A stretch of DNA of 64,000 bases from Bettongia penicillata ogilbyi. Lineage: Eukaryota > Chordata > Mammalia > Diprotodontia > Potoroidae. The position numbers were made by a program, and so were the translations under genes. Location of the stretch: NCBI GenBank assembly GCA_023548195.1, contig JAJHZJ010000601.1:248001-312000 (forward strand), in the 5' to 3' direction. The notes below the pieces were generated by a model. It was not told the origin of the DNA and ran no database searches. It saw only the letters and a list, made by a program, of their open reading frames with translations. Shown here in pieces: positions 21,864 through 33,872 of the stretch (positions within the stretch are counted from its first letter, which is position 1; the number at the start of each line of letters is the position of its first letter).

Positions 21864-24710
21864 TTTTTCTTTTTTTTCTTCCACTTTTATTATATCGTTT
21901 TTTTAAATTTTTTTGTTTGTTATATTTTTATTTCTTTTTATAAATTTATTTTTTAAACTTTTTACATTCATTTTTCACAAAATTTTGGGTTCCAAATTTT
22001 CTCACCATTTGTCCCCTCCCCCCACCCCAATACACCAAGCATTCTAATTTCTCCCATCACCAATCTGCCCTCTCTTCTATCATCCTTCCCTTCCCTTGAC
22101 CCCATCTTCTCTTTTGTCCTGTAGGGCCAGATAACTTTCTATTCCCCATTACCTGTATTTCTTATTTTCTAGTAGCAAGAACAATACTAAACAGTTGTTC
22201 CTAAAACTTTGAGTTTCAACTTCTTCCCATCCCTCCCTCTCCACCCATTCCCTTTGGAAAGGCAGGCAATTGAATATGGGCCATATCTTTGTAGTTTTGC
22301 AAATGACTTTGATAATAGCCGTGTTGTGTAAGATTAACTAGATTTCCCTCCATCCTATCCTGCTCCCCAATGTTTCTATTCTGTCTTTTGATCCTGTCCC
22401 TCCCCAAGCGTTGATTTCAAATTTCTCCCTCCTGCCATTGCCCTCCCTTCCATCATCTCCCTCCACCCTGCTTGTTTCCTTCTCCCCCACTTTCCTGTAT
22501 TATAAGATAGGTTTTCATACCAATGTGAGTGTGCATTTTATTCATTCCTTTAGCCGAATGTGATGAGAGTAAAGTTCATGATTTTCTCTCAGCTCTCCTC
22601 TTTTCCCCTCCACTAAAAAGTCTCCTTCTTGCCTCTTCTATGACAGATAATTTGCCCCATTCCTTTTCACCCTCTCTCCTCCCAATATATTTCTCTCTCA
22701 TCGTTTACCTTAACTTTTTAAGATATGATCCCATACTATTCAATTTATTCTGTGCTCTCTGCCTCTCTGTGCGTGCGTGCATGTGTGTATGTGTGTGTAC
22801 GTGCATGGGTGTGTGTGTGTGTGTAATCCCACCACCTACCCAGATACTGAAAAGTTTTAAGAGTTACAAATATTGTCTTTCCATGTAGGAATGTAAACAG
22901 TTCAACTTTGGTAAGTCCCTTATGCCTTCTCTTTGCTGTTTACTTTTTCATGCTTCTTCTCATTCTTGTGTTTGAAAGTCAAATTTTCTTTTCAGCTCTG
23001 GTCTTTTCATCAGGAATGCTTGAAAGTCCTCTGTTTCATTGAAAGACCATATTTTCCCTTGAATTATTATACTCAGTTTAGCTGGGTAGGTGATTCTTGG
23101 TTTGAGTCGTAGTTCCTTTGACTTCTGGAATATCCTTTTCCACGCCCTTTGATCCCTTAATGTAGAAGCTGCTAGATCTTGTGCTATCCTGATTGTATTT
23201 CCACAATACAGGAACTGTTTCTTTCTAGCTGCTTACAATATTTTCTCCTTGACCTGGGAATTCTGGAATTTGGCCACAATGTTCCTAGGGTTTTCTCTTT
23301 TTGGATGTCTTTCAGGCGGTGATTGGTGGATTCCTTCAATACTTATTTTGCCCTCTGGTTCTATAATATCAGGGCAGTTTTCCTTGATCATTTCATGACA
23401 GGTGATGTCTAGGCTCTTTTTTTGATCATGACTTTCAGGTATTCCCATAATTTTTAAATTGTCTCTCCTGGATCTGTTTTCCAGGTCAGTTGTTTTTCCC
23501 ATGAGATAGTTCGCATTCTCTTCCATTTTTTCATTCTTTTGGTTTTGGTGATTTCTTGGTTTCTCAGGAAGTCATTAGCCTCCATCAGTTCCATTCTAAT
23601 TTTGAGAGAACTATTTTCTTCAGTGACCTTTTGAAGTTTCTTTTTCATTTGGCTAATTTTGTTTTTGAAAGCATTCTCCTCCTCATTGGCTTTTTGAACC
23701 TTTTTTGCCAATTGAGTTAGCCTATTTTTCAAGGTGTTATTTTCTTCACCATTTTTTGGGTCTCCTTTAGCAAGGTATTGATCGGTTTTTCATGCTTTTC
23801 TTGCATCTCTCTCATTTCTCTTCCCAGGTTTTCCTCCACCTGCCTAACTTGATTTTCAAAATCCTTTTTGAGCTCTTCCATGGCCTGAGCCCATTGGATA
23901 TCTATTTCAGATGTTTGGGATACAGAAGCCTTGACTTCTATGTCTTTCCCTGATGGTAAGCATTGTTCTTCCTCATGAGAAAGGAAAGGAGGAAACATCT
24001 GTTCGCCAAGAAAATAACCTTCTATGGTATTATTTCTTTATCCCTTTTCTGGGCATTTTCCCAGGCTGTTACTTTACTTCTGAGATTCCTCTCCACCCCT
24101 GCCTCACTAGTGTTTGGGGTCTGAGATTCAAATGCTGCTCCCCAGCCTTAGGGCTTTCATTGGTGGGAGCGGCTGCTATTCAGGATAAGATTAAATTCAG
24201 GTTCTCAGGTGGGGGCAGGGCCACCTCCCAGTCTCTGTTCCCTCAGGGGGTTTATGCAGAGACCTTCAGTAATAGATCTCAGCTCCTGCCTGCTCCCGGA
24301 GCCCCTGGCCATGCCTTCCCCAGACGCTTCCTCCCGAGGGGGACTGAGTTATGGAGACATCCTGCTCCCCTCCCAGCCAGCCCAGAAGTGTCTCTCACTG
24401 ACCTGTAGCGCCTGTGGGTGAAGGGACGTTCACGGCTGCGGAAGTTTCCGTCCTGGAAGCCTGCTCAGATCTGCTCCTCTCGGGGCCGCATGGCCAAGGC
24501 AGGGCTGGGATGTGATCCAGGTTTGGTGTGCGATGGACCTTTGGTGATGGTTTTTCACGGCTCTCTGGAACAGAAATCTCCACTCCATTGCTGCGTGGCT
24601 TCCACTGCTCCAGAATCCATTGGGAGTTCTTTGTATAGGTAATTTATGGGCTGTGGCTTCAGAGCTAGAATATGTGAATCTTTCTACTCCTCCATCTTAG
24701 CTCCTCCCCC
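21864..24710 (-). mobile_element. Full-length HAL1-type element E, minus strand, nested in L1
   Basis: Flanked by perfect 16-bp repeats CTCAGGAAGGATTTTC at 21848-21863 and 24711-24726. On the minus strand it shows a 5' terminus near 24709, the 5' untranslated region, ORF1 from 24056, a CA/GT tract (22775-22825), a G-rich 3' untranslated region and a T-rich (A-tail) end at 21864-21960. ORF1 has an early stop: codons after 'MPRKGIKK' read TAA. Large pieces survive at 23729-23998, 23454-23732 and 23233-23526, covering coiled coil, RRM-like and C-terminal domains. No ORF2 is present. The insertion splits the ORF1 of the host L1. Confidence 0.93.
22930..24056 (-). pseudogene. HAL1 ORF1, disrupted (element E)
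   Basis: Minus-strand ORF1 from an ATG at 24056. The N-terminal tail is broken by a stop near codon 9. The coiled coil reads 'KKDFENQVRQVEENLGREMREMQEK' (about 23800-23870). The segment 'LENRSRRDNLKIMGIPESHD', a hallmark of the start of the ORF1p RNA-recognition domain, lies near 23435-23490. 'RENPRNIVAKFQNSQVKEKIL' follows at 23233-23300. Frameshifts near 23730 and 23480 and a stop at 23230 separate the parts. The role would be RNA binding in a retroelement particle; this copy is dead. Confidence 0.88.
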
Positions 24711-24726
24711 CTCAGGAAGGATTTTC

Positions 24727-27700
24727 AACGTCAAATTAGAGAAATAAAAGAAAAACTGGCCAATGATTTATAAATATGAAAAAAAGAAATCACAGAAGGA
24801 TTTTAAAGGAAATGTGGACAAATGGAAAAGGAAGCAAAAAAAACCTAACTGGAGAAAGTAATTCCTTAAAGGGAAAAATCTGATACGTGGAAAAGGAGAT
24901 TCCAAAGTTAGTAGAAAAAAGTAATTTGATAAAAATTTGAGTGGGGAAATTATGGAATGTAGAAGGTAATGGCTCTATGAGACATCGAGAATCAGTCACA
25001 CAGAATCTAAAGAATGAAAAGATAGAAGAAAATGTAAAATATCTAAATGGAGAAACAACTCACCTGGAAAATAGATCCAAGAGAGAAAATCTAAGGATTA
25101 TTAGTCCATGAAGAAAAGAAGAGTATGGAAAACATCTTCCAAGAAACCATCAAATAAAACTGCCCAGAAGTCCTAGATCCAGAGCACAAAACATTCCTTG
25201 AAAGAATCCACCATTCACCTCTTGAAAACAATTACAAACTAAAAACACCAAGGAATATGGTTGTCAAATTCCAGAACTATCAAGTAAAGGAGAATATACT
25301 GCAGACAGACCGTAAGATACAATTCAAGTATCGAGGACCTACAGTCAGGGTCACAGAGGGCATTTTAAAGATTGAACAGATTGGAATATGATATTCCACA
25401 AGGCAAAAGAGTTGGGACTACAACCAAGGATCAATTACCAGCAAAGGTGAGAATAATATTCCAGGCAAGGAGATGGGCAGAACTCAATAGAAAATTCAAT
25501 CATCATATACAGATCTCAAGACAGACTTAAAAAGATAAGCATGGAGAAAAATCTTGCTATTCCATTTGGGCAAATTGTTTACATCTTTATAAGGGAAGAC
25601 CATACTTGTTACTCTTGAGAAGCCTATATTTATTATGATATATAAATGGGATATACATAGACAGAGAGAGCAAGTATAAAGTATGCAATATCATGAAAAA
25701 ATGTAATTTAATAGTACAAAGGTCTATAAATGGGAAATGTGAAAAGGAGGAGGCAGGTAAAGGTAAATTCCAACACAGGAAGAGACACAAAAATATATTA
25801 CAGTAGAGGGAAAGAGGGGAGGGAGACAAGCATTGTTGAGAGATACTCTCATCTGATTTGGTTCAAGGAGGGAGTAACAAGCTCAGCTAAGTATAGAAAT
25901 CTAACGAGCTCTATAAGCAATAGGAGGGGAAGGGGAAAATAAAAGGGAGGGGAGTTTAAAAGGGAGAGAATAGTAAGGGAAAAGAGGATTAAAATGGAGG
26001 GGGGCTAAAAGAAGGGAGGGAAGCCCTGGCAAAATTAATACTCTAATGTGAAGGGGAAGGGAGAACTAAAAGCATAACTGTGGGGAAATGGAATGAGGGG
26101 TAAGACACAGACAGTAATTGTAACTGTGAATGTGAATGGTATGAATTCTCCCATAAAATGGAGATAAATAGCAGAATGGATTAAAAACCATAATTCAACA
26201 ATAGTTGAATAGTACAAAACATAACTGGAGAAAATAATTCCTTAAAAGTAACAATTGGATAGATGGAAAAGGAGCTAAAAACTGAAAAACAAATAATTTG
26301 AAACGGGGGAATTACACACAGGGCAAAGGTGAAAGGTTGGAGCAGAATATATTGAGTTACAGCTGATGTAAGAAAATCAGGGGTAGCACTGCTAATCTTA
26401 GAGAAAGAAAAAGCAGAAATGGATCTAATCAAAAGAGGTTATACACTGCTAAAAGAAACCATAGACAAAGAATCAATTTCATTACTAAACATATATGCTC
26501 CAAGTGGTAAAGCATCCAAATTCTTAGAGAAGAAGCTAAGGGAGTTACAGGAAGAAATAGCAAAACTATAGTGGTGGGGGAATGCAACTTCCTCTCTCTG
26601 TGCTTTATAAATGTAACTTCAAAATAAGTAATAAAGAAGCTAAGGAAGTAATAAAACCCGGGATAAGATAGATATGATGGATCTCTGGAGAAAATTTAAT
26701 GGGAATTGGAAGGAATATTCCTTTTCCTCAGCAGTACATGACACATATACAAAAATTGACCATGTATTAGGCCAAAAAAACCTCCCAATGCAGTACAACG
26801 AGGGAGATTGTCAATGTATACTTCTCAGATCGTAACAAAATTAAAATTATATGTAATCAAAGCCATGTAAAGATAAAACAAGAATAACTGCAAACTATAT
26901 AATCTAATTCTTAGATTGCAAATCATGGAAAAAATAAACAACTTCATTCAAGTGAATGACATTGAGAAAACCTGCTGCATCTTATGGGATACTGCAAAGA
27001 CAGTTCTTTGGGGATATTTTATATTTTTGAATGCCTACATGAATAAAATAGAGAAAGAAGAGTTCAGTGAATTGGCCATGCAGCTGAACACCTCGAAAAA
27101 GAACAAATTGAAAATCCCCAAGTAACTACTAAATTAGACATAGTGAAAACCACAGGAGGCATTAATAAAACTGGAATTAAGAATTCTATTGAACTAATAA
27201 ATAAAACTAAGAGTTGGTTTTATGAAAAAATCAATATAATTGATAAACTTTTGGTGAATTTGATTTTAAAAAAAGGAAGAAGAAAATCAAATTCCCAATA
27301 CCAAAAATTAAAAGGGGGAACTCATTTCCAATGAAAAGGAAATTAAAATATTAATTAGAAATTATTTTGCCCAATGGTATACCCATAAATTCATCAATAT
27401 AAATGAGAGGGATGATTATTTTGAAAATATAAATTGCCCAGATTTACAAAAAAGGAAGTTGAATATTCAAATAACTCCATCTCAGAAAAAGAAATTGAAC
27501 AAACTTTCAGTGAAAGACCTAAGAAAGAATATCTAGGGCCTCATGGATTTACAAGCAAGTTCTAGCAAACATATACAGAACAGTTATTTCCAACACTATA
27601 TAGACTACTTGGGAAAATTGGGAAAGAAGAAATCCTACCAAATTCTTTTTTTGATGCAAATATGCTCCTGATATCTAAATCAGGAAATTTCTCTAATGAA

Positions 27701-29600
27701 GATAGATGCAAAAATGTTATATAAGGTATTTGCACAAAGAATACAGCAACTTATCACGAGAACGATATTTTATGGTCTGGTAGGATTTGTACCAGGAATG
27801 CAGGGCTGGTTCAATACTAGGAAAACTATTAGTATTACTGATTATATCAACAAAAGAAACTAACAGAAACCACATGATTATCTCAACAGATGCAGAAAAA
27901 GCTTTTTGACAAAATACAGCTCCCATTTCTATTGAAAACACTGAAGAACACAGGTATCAATGGAAATTTCCATAAAATAATAAGCAGTATCTACCTAAAA
28001 CCATCAGCAAGCATTATATGTAATAGGGATTAGCTAGATGCATTTGCAATAAGATCAGGGGTGAAGCACAGATGCCCATTATCACCACTGTTATTTAATA
28101 TGGTACTAGGAAAGCTAGCTTAGCAAAAAGAGAAGAAAAAGAAATTGAAAAAAATAGAAAAGGCATAGAAGAAACTAAGTTATCACTATTTGCAAATGAT
28201 ATGATGATACACTTAGAGAATACAAGAAAATTATGTAAAATACGACTTGAAATAAAAAAAAACTTTGGCAAAGTTGCAAGTTACAAAATAAATCATCTTC
28301 ATTCTATATATAACTAACAAAACCCAGCAGCAAGAAATAGAAAGAAAAACCCTCTTTTAAAGCTATGGTAGACATTATATCTGAGCTTCCACCTACCAAA
28401 ACAAACCCAGGGACTATATGAACACAATTACAAAACACTTTTCCTACAAATAAAGTCAAATCGAAATAAGTGGAAAAATATCAGTTGCTCTTGGGTAGAC
28501 TGAGCTAATATAATAACAACGACAATTCTACCTAAATTCACTTACTTATTTAATATCATACCAATCAATCTACCAGATGATTATTTTCTAGAGCTAGGAA
28601 AAATAATGTCAAAATTCATTTGAAAGTACAAAAAGTCCAGTATATCAAGAAAACTAATGAAAAGAAATGCTAGGAAAGGTGTCTCAAATTGTATTATAAA
28701 GGAGCAATCATCAAAACAACTTGGTACTGGTTAAGAAACAGAGGGGTAGACCAATGGTATAAATTAAGTACTCAAGACACAGTAGCAATGAATATAGTAA
28801 TCTACTGTTTGATAATCCCAAGGACCCCAGCTTCTGGTAAAAGAACTCAGTGTTTGACCAAAATTTCTGGGAAATCTGGATAATATTGTGGCAGAAACTG
28901 AGCATAGGCCAATGCCTAACACAGTACAGAAGAATAAAGTACAAGTGGATATATATTCTAGATATAAATACTGATACTGTAAACAAATTAGGGGAGTAAA
29001 GCATAGTGCATTTGTCAGATTTATGGAGAATGGAGAAATTTTTGACCAAACAAGAGATAGAGAACATTGTGAAGTACAAAATGCATAATTTTGATTACAT
29101 TAAATTGAAAAGTTTTTGTACAAACATATCCAATGCAACCAAAATTAGGAGGGATGCAGAAAACTGGGAAAGAATATTTGCAACCTCTGTCTGTGATAAA
29201 GGCCTCATTTCAAAAATATGTGGGGAAGTTACTTAAATCTATAAGTATAAAAGTCATTCCCCAATTGATAAATGGTCAAATGATATGAACAGTCACTTTG
29301 CAGAGGAAGAAATTAAAGCCATCTATAGTTATATGAAAAAATGCTCTGAATTACTATTGATTAGAGAAATGCAAATCAAAACATCTCGGAGGTACCACAT
29401 CACACCTTTCAAACTGGCTAACGTGACAAAACAGGAAGATGATAAATGTTGGAGAAGATGTGGGTAAGTTAGAACACTAATTCATTGTGGATGGAGCTGT
29501 GAGCTGATCCAGCCGTTCTGGAGAGGACTTTGGAACTATGCCCAAAGGGCTACAACTCTAGTGAGGATATTGATAGACTTGTAGTTGATTTTAAAAAAAT
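24727..29600 (+). mobile_element. L1 3' portion (rest of ORF1, inter-ORF spacer, ORF2), right of nested HAL1
   Basis: Continues the L1 begun at 20648. Order: ORF1 remnants (24727 to about 25520, with 'LENRSKRENLRIISP' near 25066), an unusually long purine-rich inter-ORF spacer (about 25560-26095), then ORF2 (26100-29600). The element ends near 29600 without a recognisable 3' untranslated region or poly(A), just after sequence equivalent to 'CELIQPFWRGLWNYAQRATTL'. It has therefore lost its 3' end, which is unusual because retroposition normally truncates the 5' end. Confidence 0.85.
26100..29600 (+). pseudogene. L1 ORF2 (endonuclease and reverse transcriptase), decayed
   Basis: ORF2p nicks target DNA and reverse transcribes L1 RNA. 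The endonuclease start is visible at 26115-26200 ('TVNVNGMNSPIKWR...AEWIKNHNST'). Reverse transcriptase signatures follow: '[16 protein letters not shown]' (27785-27830), 'AFDKIQ'-type sequence near 27900, and the catalytic box at about 28192 reading 'FANDMMIHLE', with the first catalytic Asp changed to Asn. The C-terminal end carries 'LLLIREMQIKTSRRYHITPFKLANV' (29355-29430). Multiple stops and frameshifts are present throughout. The last part of the protein is missing. Confidence 0.9.
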
Positions 29601-30224
29601 CATTCCATTAGAAAATATATGACATCAAGGACACCCTGGGTCTAATGGATCAATGCAGAACTCAAATTGTCCATTAGACTTGTCACAAAATGCAAATACA
29701 CTTGACTGAGGTGGGAATGGTTGTGTCAATTACAAATGACAAGATGCCTTCCTCTTGGATGTGCAATGTGGGAAGAATTCATTGCCCTTGGTCTCTATAT
29801 TCAGTAAGTCACCCACTGAGGATTTGGGAGAATAATTTTACAAGAAGAAAAACATTAATTGGTTGAAATCTTCATCATGACAGCAACAATCCACATAGAA
29901 AAAGAAATCAAAGATACATTGAAGTGTTGCAGATGAATTCAAACTATCAGATTACATCAATTAACTACATTTTTTAAAAAATCTAAATAAATTTGCAAAT
30001 TTTCAGATAGCTGATTACCTTTGAGGAAGTCATGCTTTAGGGAGACATTCCCTAGAATTTCACTTCATTAAATTAGACTATATTCTAGCTCTGAGTTGAG
30101 TTATAGAAATTTTTAAATGTTTCTAGAATTTCTTTAATAGAAAGTTGCAAGAACAGAATAAAATGTGTTCTTTATTGTGAAATTCAGAAAAAAACACACA
30201 CGCGTATATGTAAAACAGATCTGG
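29601..30224. other. Intergenic sequence, nothing recognised
   Basis: About 620 bp between the L1 end and OR unit 2. Contains short AT-rich stretches and a CACACACACGCG run near 30195. I see no gene or repeat family. Confidence 0.4.
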
Positions 30225-30767
30225 CTTTTATACCATATGAAGTCCTGACTTTGTGTCATGCCTCTGACACAGACAAGCCAAGTGATATTTGGCATGTCAC
30301 TTGACCTCTCAATGTCTCTGGCTGTTCTTTATGACTATTTCATTGTTTACTTGCTGATTAGCGCCACTGGAAAATTTTCTAAATTCCCATAATATGAATT
30401 TCCTATACTAGTAAAATGAAAATTCTGGACCACTGCAACCCTGAGCTAAACCTATGTGAGCTTATGTGCCTATTCACACACAGTCAAAGCTACTTACACA
30501 CTCAACAGTTTTTACTCTATATGATATGAGAAAACAAAGCAAAATTCAATTTGGAAAGCAAATTTAAAGAAATAGAATTTTATGTCCTTTGACATACTCA
30601 ACTGATCATCTGTATTCCTCATCAACAATTATGATTCTTTGGGACAACATCTACCTCAGAATTTCTAGCTCATTGAAATGAGAAAATTCAAATTTTAAAA
30701 TAATATTTATTCCGAAATTGAGGAGATGCTGATTGTTTTGAGCATGACTTTAGGAGTGTATTGATAT

Positions 30768-30825
30768 AATTATATATATATATATGTTACATATATGCAT
30801 ATAATTATATATAATATAAAGTAAC
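30768..30825. repeat. (AT)-rich microsatellite
   Basis: TATATATATATATATATG, then ATATAATTATATATAATATA in OR unit 2. Confidence 0.85.
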
Positions 30826-31299
30826 CCTTAATTTGTAAAACCATCAGTTATCAAATGTCAGAGCTCATCATTCCCATCCATGGTATCTCTGCTTTATACT
30901 GATATAGTTCAATAATTATGTTGCCTCAAATATGTCCATATGATGGAAAATGAAACTTTAGGGAACAGAATTTCTCTGGTTAAAACCTTTTCAGAAACTT
31001 GGGCAACCAGGGGAAAAAAAATTAAGATAGAGCAAGTAGCAAAAAACACTTGAAGTATGTGTAGTAACAATTTTGGATAGATAAGAACTATCTTTCAATA
31101 TGTGAAAATTACTATAAATTAATTTGCTAATATAATTATATATGTTGCAGGTGGACGTGATTTTAGTCATGGTGGTGTAATTTCTTTAACAGTTCTAGTA
31201 CAGTTAAAAATGTTGATATTGATACTGATTGTTGATCCTAACCTCAGAAACATTAGCTGATGAGATGACATGAAATGAAGTTTCTTTTGAAGTTCTCCT

Positions 31300-31403
31300 G
31301 TTCTTTAGGGATTATGTCTCATGGGCACTGAGACAGCCATAATTTCTCCTCAGTGCAGACAACATCAGGACTACATAACTGAGATGCAGCAAATTCACTG
31401 CAG
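31300..31403 (+). promoter_or_regulatory. Candidate non-coding 5' exon of the OR8K-like gene, with splice donor
   Basis: A block conserved with unit 1 (5215-5307) ends in CACTGCAG then GTGAGA, with the donor GT at 31404-31405. It lies 2.5 kb upstream of the coding exon's acceptor (33857-33858). OR genes usually have short untranslated 5' exons a few kb upstream, so this is a plausible first exon. The 5' limit is arbitrary and no transcript evidence is available. Confidence 0.4.
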
Positions 31404-31603
31404 GTGAGACTATTATTTTCCCCTTTGTTTTAATTTAGTATAGTTGAGTTTAAAAAGATGATCCCATTCAGTAATCTCTGGGTTAAGATCTAGGTGTCTC
31501 CCACAGGTTCCTGTGATTCCAGCTCAAAACCAATTTTCCAGGCAACTTCATTAGAGATGTTAGAGGTGAGGTTAATCAATAGGCTGAATCAGTATTTCTG
31601 AAT

Positions 31604-31737
31604 ATTTCAAAAGTTGGCAACTTTCCAGCCTAGAAGAATAAATCTTTACGTAGATTTGCAATCTATCAGCCTAGCACAAGAGGGGGAGAAAAGAAGCACT
31701 GACTATGGAATGAGAATGCTTATATGTTTGACTTTCT
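31604..31737. mobile_element. Short 134-bp insertion with target-site duplication, family unknown
   Basis: Flanked by ATCAGTATTTCTGAAT (31588-31603) and ATCAATATTTCTGAAT (31738-31753), which differ at one base. The uninterrupted site is seen in unit 1 at about 5497-5518 (AATCAATATAACCATTTCTGAAT). A diverged copy of the insert lies at about 35228-35345. I do not recognise the family. Confidence 0.65.
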
Positions 31738-32061
31738 ATCAATATTTCTGAATTGAGAGTCTATCATTCAAGCAGCCCCAGTTAATAAGGCAGAGAAATA
31801 TTCTAATGATGAAATTGCCAGGGCAAGTTCAATGCCATCTGGTACTATTCCTCCATGTGGAATATAATTAGACAGAAAAACTGCCCACAGACATACTGAC
31901 TAAGGATCAAATCAATTGCTTTCTATGGAAGCCTCAATTCAAAGCCAAAATATTCTTGTCAGCTTAGTAAACATGAAGGCTTATCAATATTGTTACCAAT
32001 GCTGATTTAGTCCATTTGACATGATCATAGTTGGAGGCAGCCATGACCTGGGAAATAGAGA

Positions 32062-32335
32062 AAGCTGCTTGGTGGAGTGGAAAGAATTCTAGGTCACAGA
32101 TCAGGACTATCACCATTCAAATCTGTCCTCAAATACTAAGTGAATAAGACCAAGTAAGTCAGTCACTTAACCAGTGTCTGCTCCAGTTTTCTCAAATGTG
32201 AAATGGAAAGAGCACCTACCTCCATGGCTGTTTTGAAAAACAATGGGGTGATATTTGTAAAAGACTTAGCACAGTTGCAGGAACATAGTTAAGTGCTAAA
32301 GAAATCCCAATGTTCTTATTATTAATATTAGATTG
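32062..32335 (+). mobile_element. SINE, MIR/CORE type, in OR unit 2
   Basis: Motifs: 'TTGGTGGAGTGGAAAGAATTC', 'CAAGTAAGTCAGTCACTTAACC', 'CAGTTTTCTCAAATGTGAAATG', 'GATATTTGTAAAAGACTTAGC' and 'TTCTTATTATTAATATTA'. It is the duplicate of the SINE at 5815-6090 and has a better preserved head. Confidence 0.8.
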
Positions 32336-33856
32336 AGAACATATTTTCCTTTCTTGGAACTGAAAAAAATTATGCCCCAATTCATAAGAATTTTCCTAGT
32401 TATACTGTTGCAATTCAATAAAAAGGTTTATTAACATTATTTTGATAAAATATATCGAAATTAGGCAAGGATAACAGACTATCAGCTAGTTCAGCAACGA
32501 AACAATGAATGCACTTGCAACATGTGTGAAATTCAGAATGAAATTTTACTGAGCCATTGCCATATGCTAGGCCTGTTATGACTGTCAAACTCAGACATAA
32601 CTCAAGGTTTATAAATGGAACGTTAAAATAAATGTCCAGATTATTTTATTTGCACCAGAAGAATAGGTTAATCATAGCCACTTCACTTCTGCATTCCTTC
32701 AAGTTAGATAGAATTATATGGTGCATGACATGAAGAATGGTTCATTGTTGCATCATTTTGGCCAGCGAAGATTTCAGAGTAAGAATTTTGACTGCTTCTA
32801 TAATATTTATGATGAATTAATAATTTTAGACATAGAAGAAAGACCACAGTCTCACAAGTTCATCTTTGTTTTGTTTTGTTTTTTGTTTGTTTTTTAGGTC
32901 AGAAGTAGGTGGAGAAAGGAATGAGTTGATGAGCCCCCAGACTTTAAAATAGCTTTGTATCTCATTTGTTTGATTTGAAACACAGTTTTCTAAAATCATA
33001 TGTAAATATCAAATTTGAATTTACTTACCCTTTTCAAGACAATTTAGCTTCTGCTAATTGTGACTTCCCTGGTAGTTTGAAATTCCCAAAGGCTGTAAGT
33101 GACCATGTCGTGATGAGATTTCATTATAGTGACGTACTTGCAATGAATATGCCTCACCTAAGTTGACAGATTTCATTCTTTTCCTAATGTCCAAGCAGCC
33201 CACAAAGCAATTTCTTTGACCCTTCTCCTATTGCCCATGGCCCTCCTACTCATGATATCCAATCATGAATAACTATGACTTGAAAAGTTCTAGAGGAGAG
33301 CTAGAACACAAGGGACTTCAAGTAACTACTGAAAGGTGCAAGGAAATAAGGATGTACCCCTGGTCATTCAGTCCTGTCCATCACGCTGTGCTACAATATT
33401 GACTGGAGGCGTAATAAGGCATAGCTTATGCAAGTGCTTTAAAAGTTGGATAAAGTGTTTATATGTGCTTCTTATGAGTTTAATGAGCAGAATCTCCTGT
33501 ATTTGGAAATGGCAGACACATATATTCCAGAATTTTCATCTTGTAATATTGTAATCCATTGGGCTCATATACTGACCTTTGACAGATATCGCAGTAGAGA
33601 AGTTTAAAATGTCAGAATCTTCCTCAGTAATGGACTATCAACCTGCTATCTAGAAAATTGTTAAAACCAATTCTTGTGCTACATCTTTAATCTTATTCAA
33701 TCTACTTAGCTAGCTTCACAGAGGGAGAGGCCTCTGTACATCAGTATTCTGAGATGCGAAGGGAAAGTTCATTTCACATTGTCCATTGCATCTGCATAGA
33801 CTAAAGTTAAGATGGGTGGTCAGTCTCACGATTCTTAACCTTTTTATTGTCTTTCC

Positions 33857-33858
33857 AG
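33857..33858 (+). promoter_or_regulatory. Splice acceptor before OR8K-like coding exon
   Basis: A pyrimidine-rich tract (CTTTTTATTGTCTTTCCAG) ends in AG 14 bases before the first ATG. This fits the standard OR structure of a single coding exon spliced to upstream untranslated exons. Confidence 0.65.
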
Positions 33859-33872
33859 ATTAGGTTGCCTTT

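Noticed and set aside
28711..29079. 122-codon minus-strand frame
   Set aside because: Antisense of L1 ORF2.
29560..29640. Target-site duplication for the L1 at 20648 (shared AGAAAATAT)
   Set aside because: Only nine bases, not directly at the element ends, and expected by chance in AT-rich DNA.
31300..31330. Olf/EBF-like site near TCTCATGGGC upstream of the candidate first exon
   Set aside because: Only a partial match to the Olf/EBF consensus, so not listed as a site.
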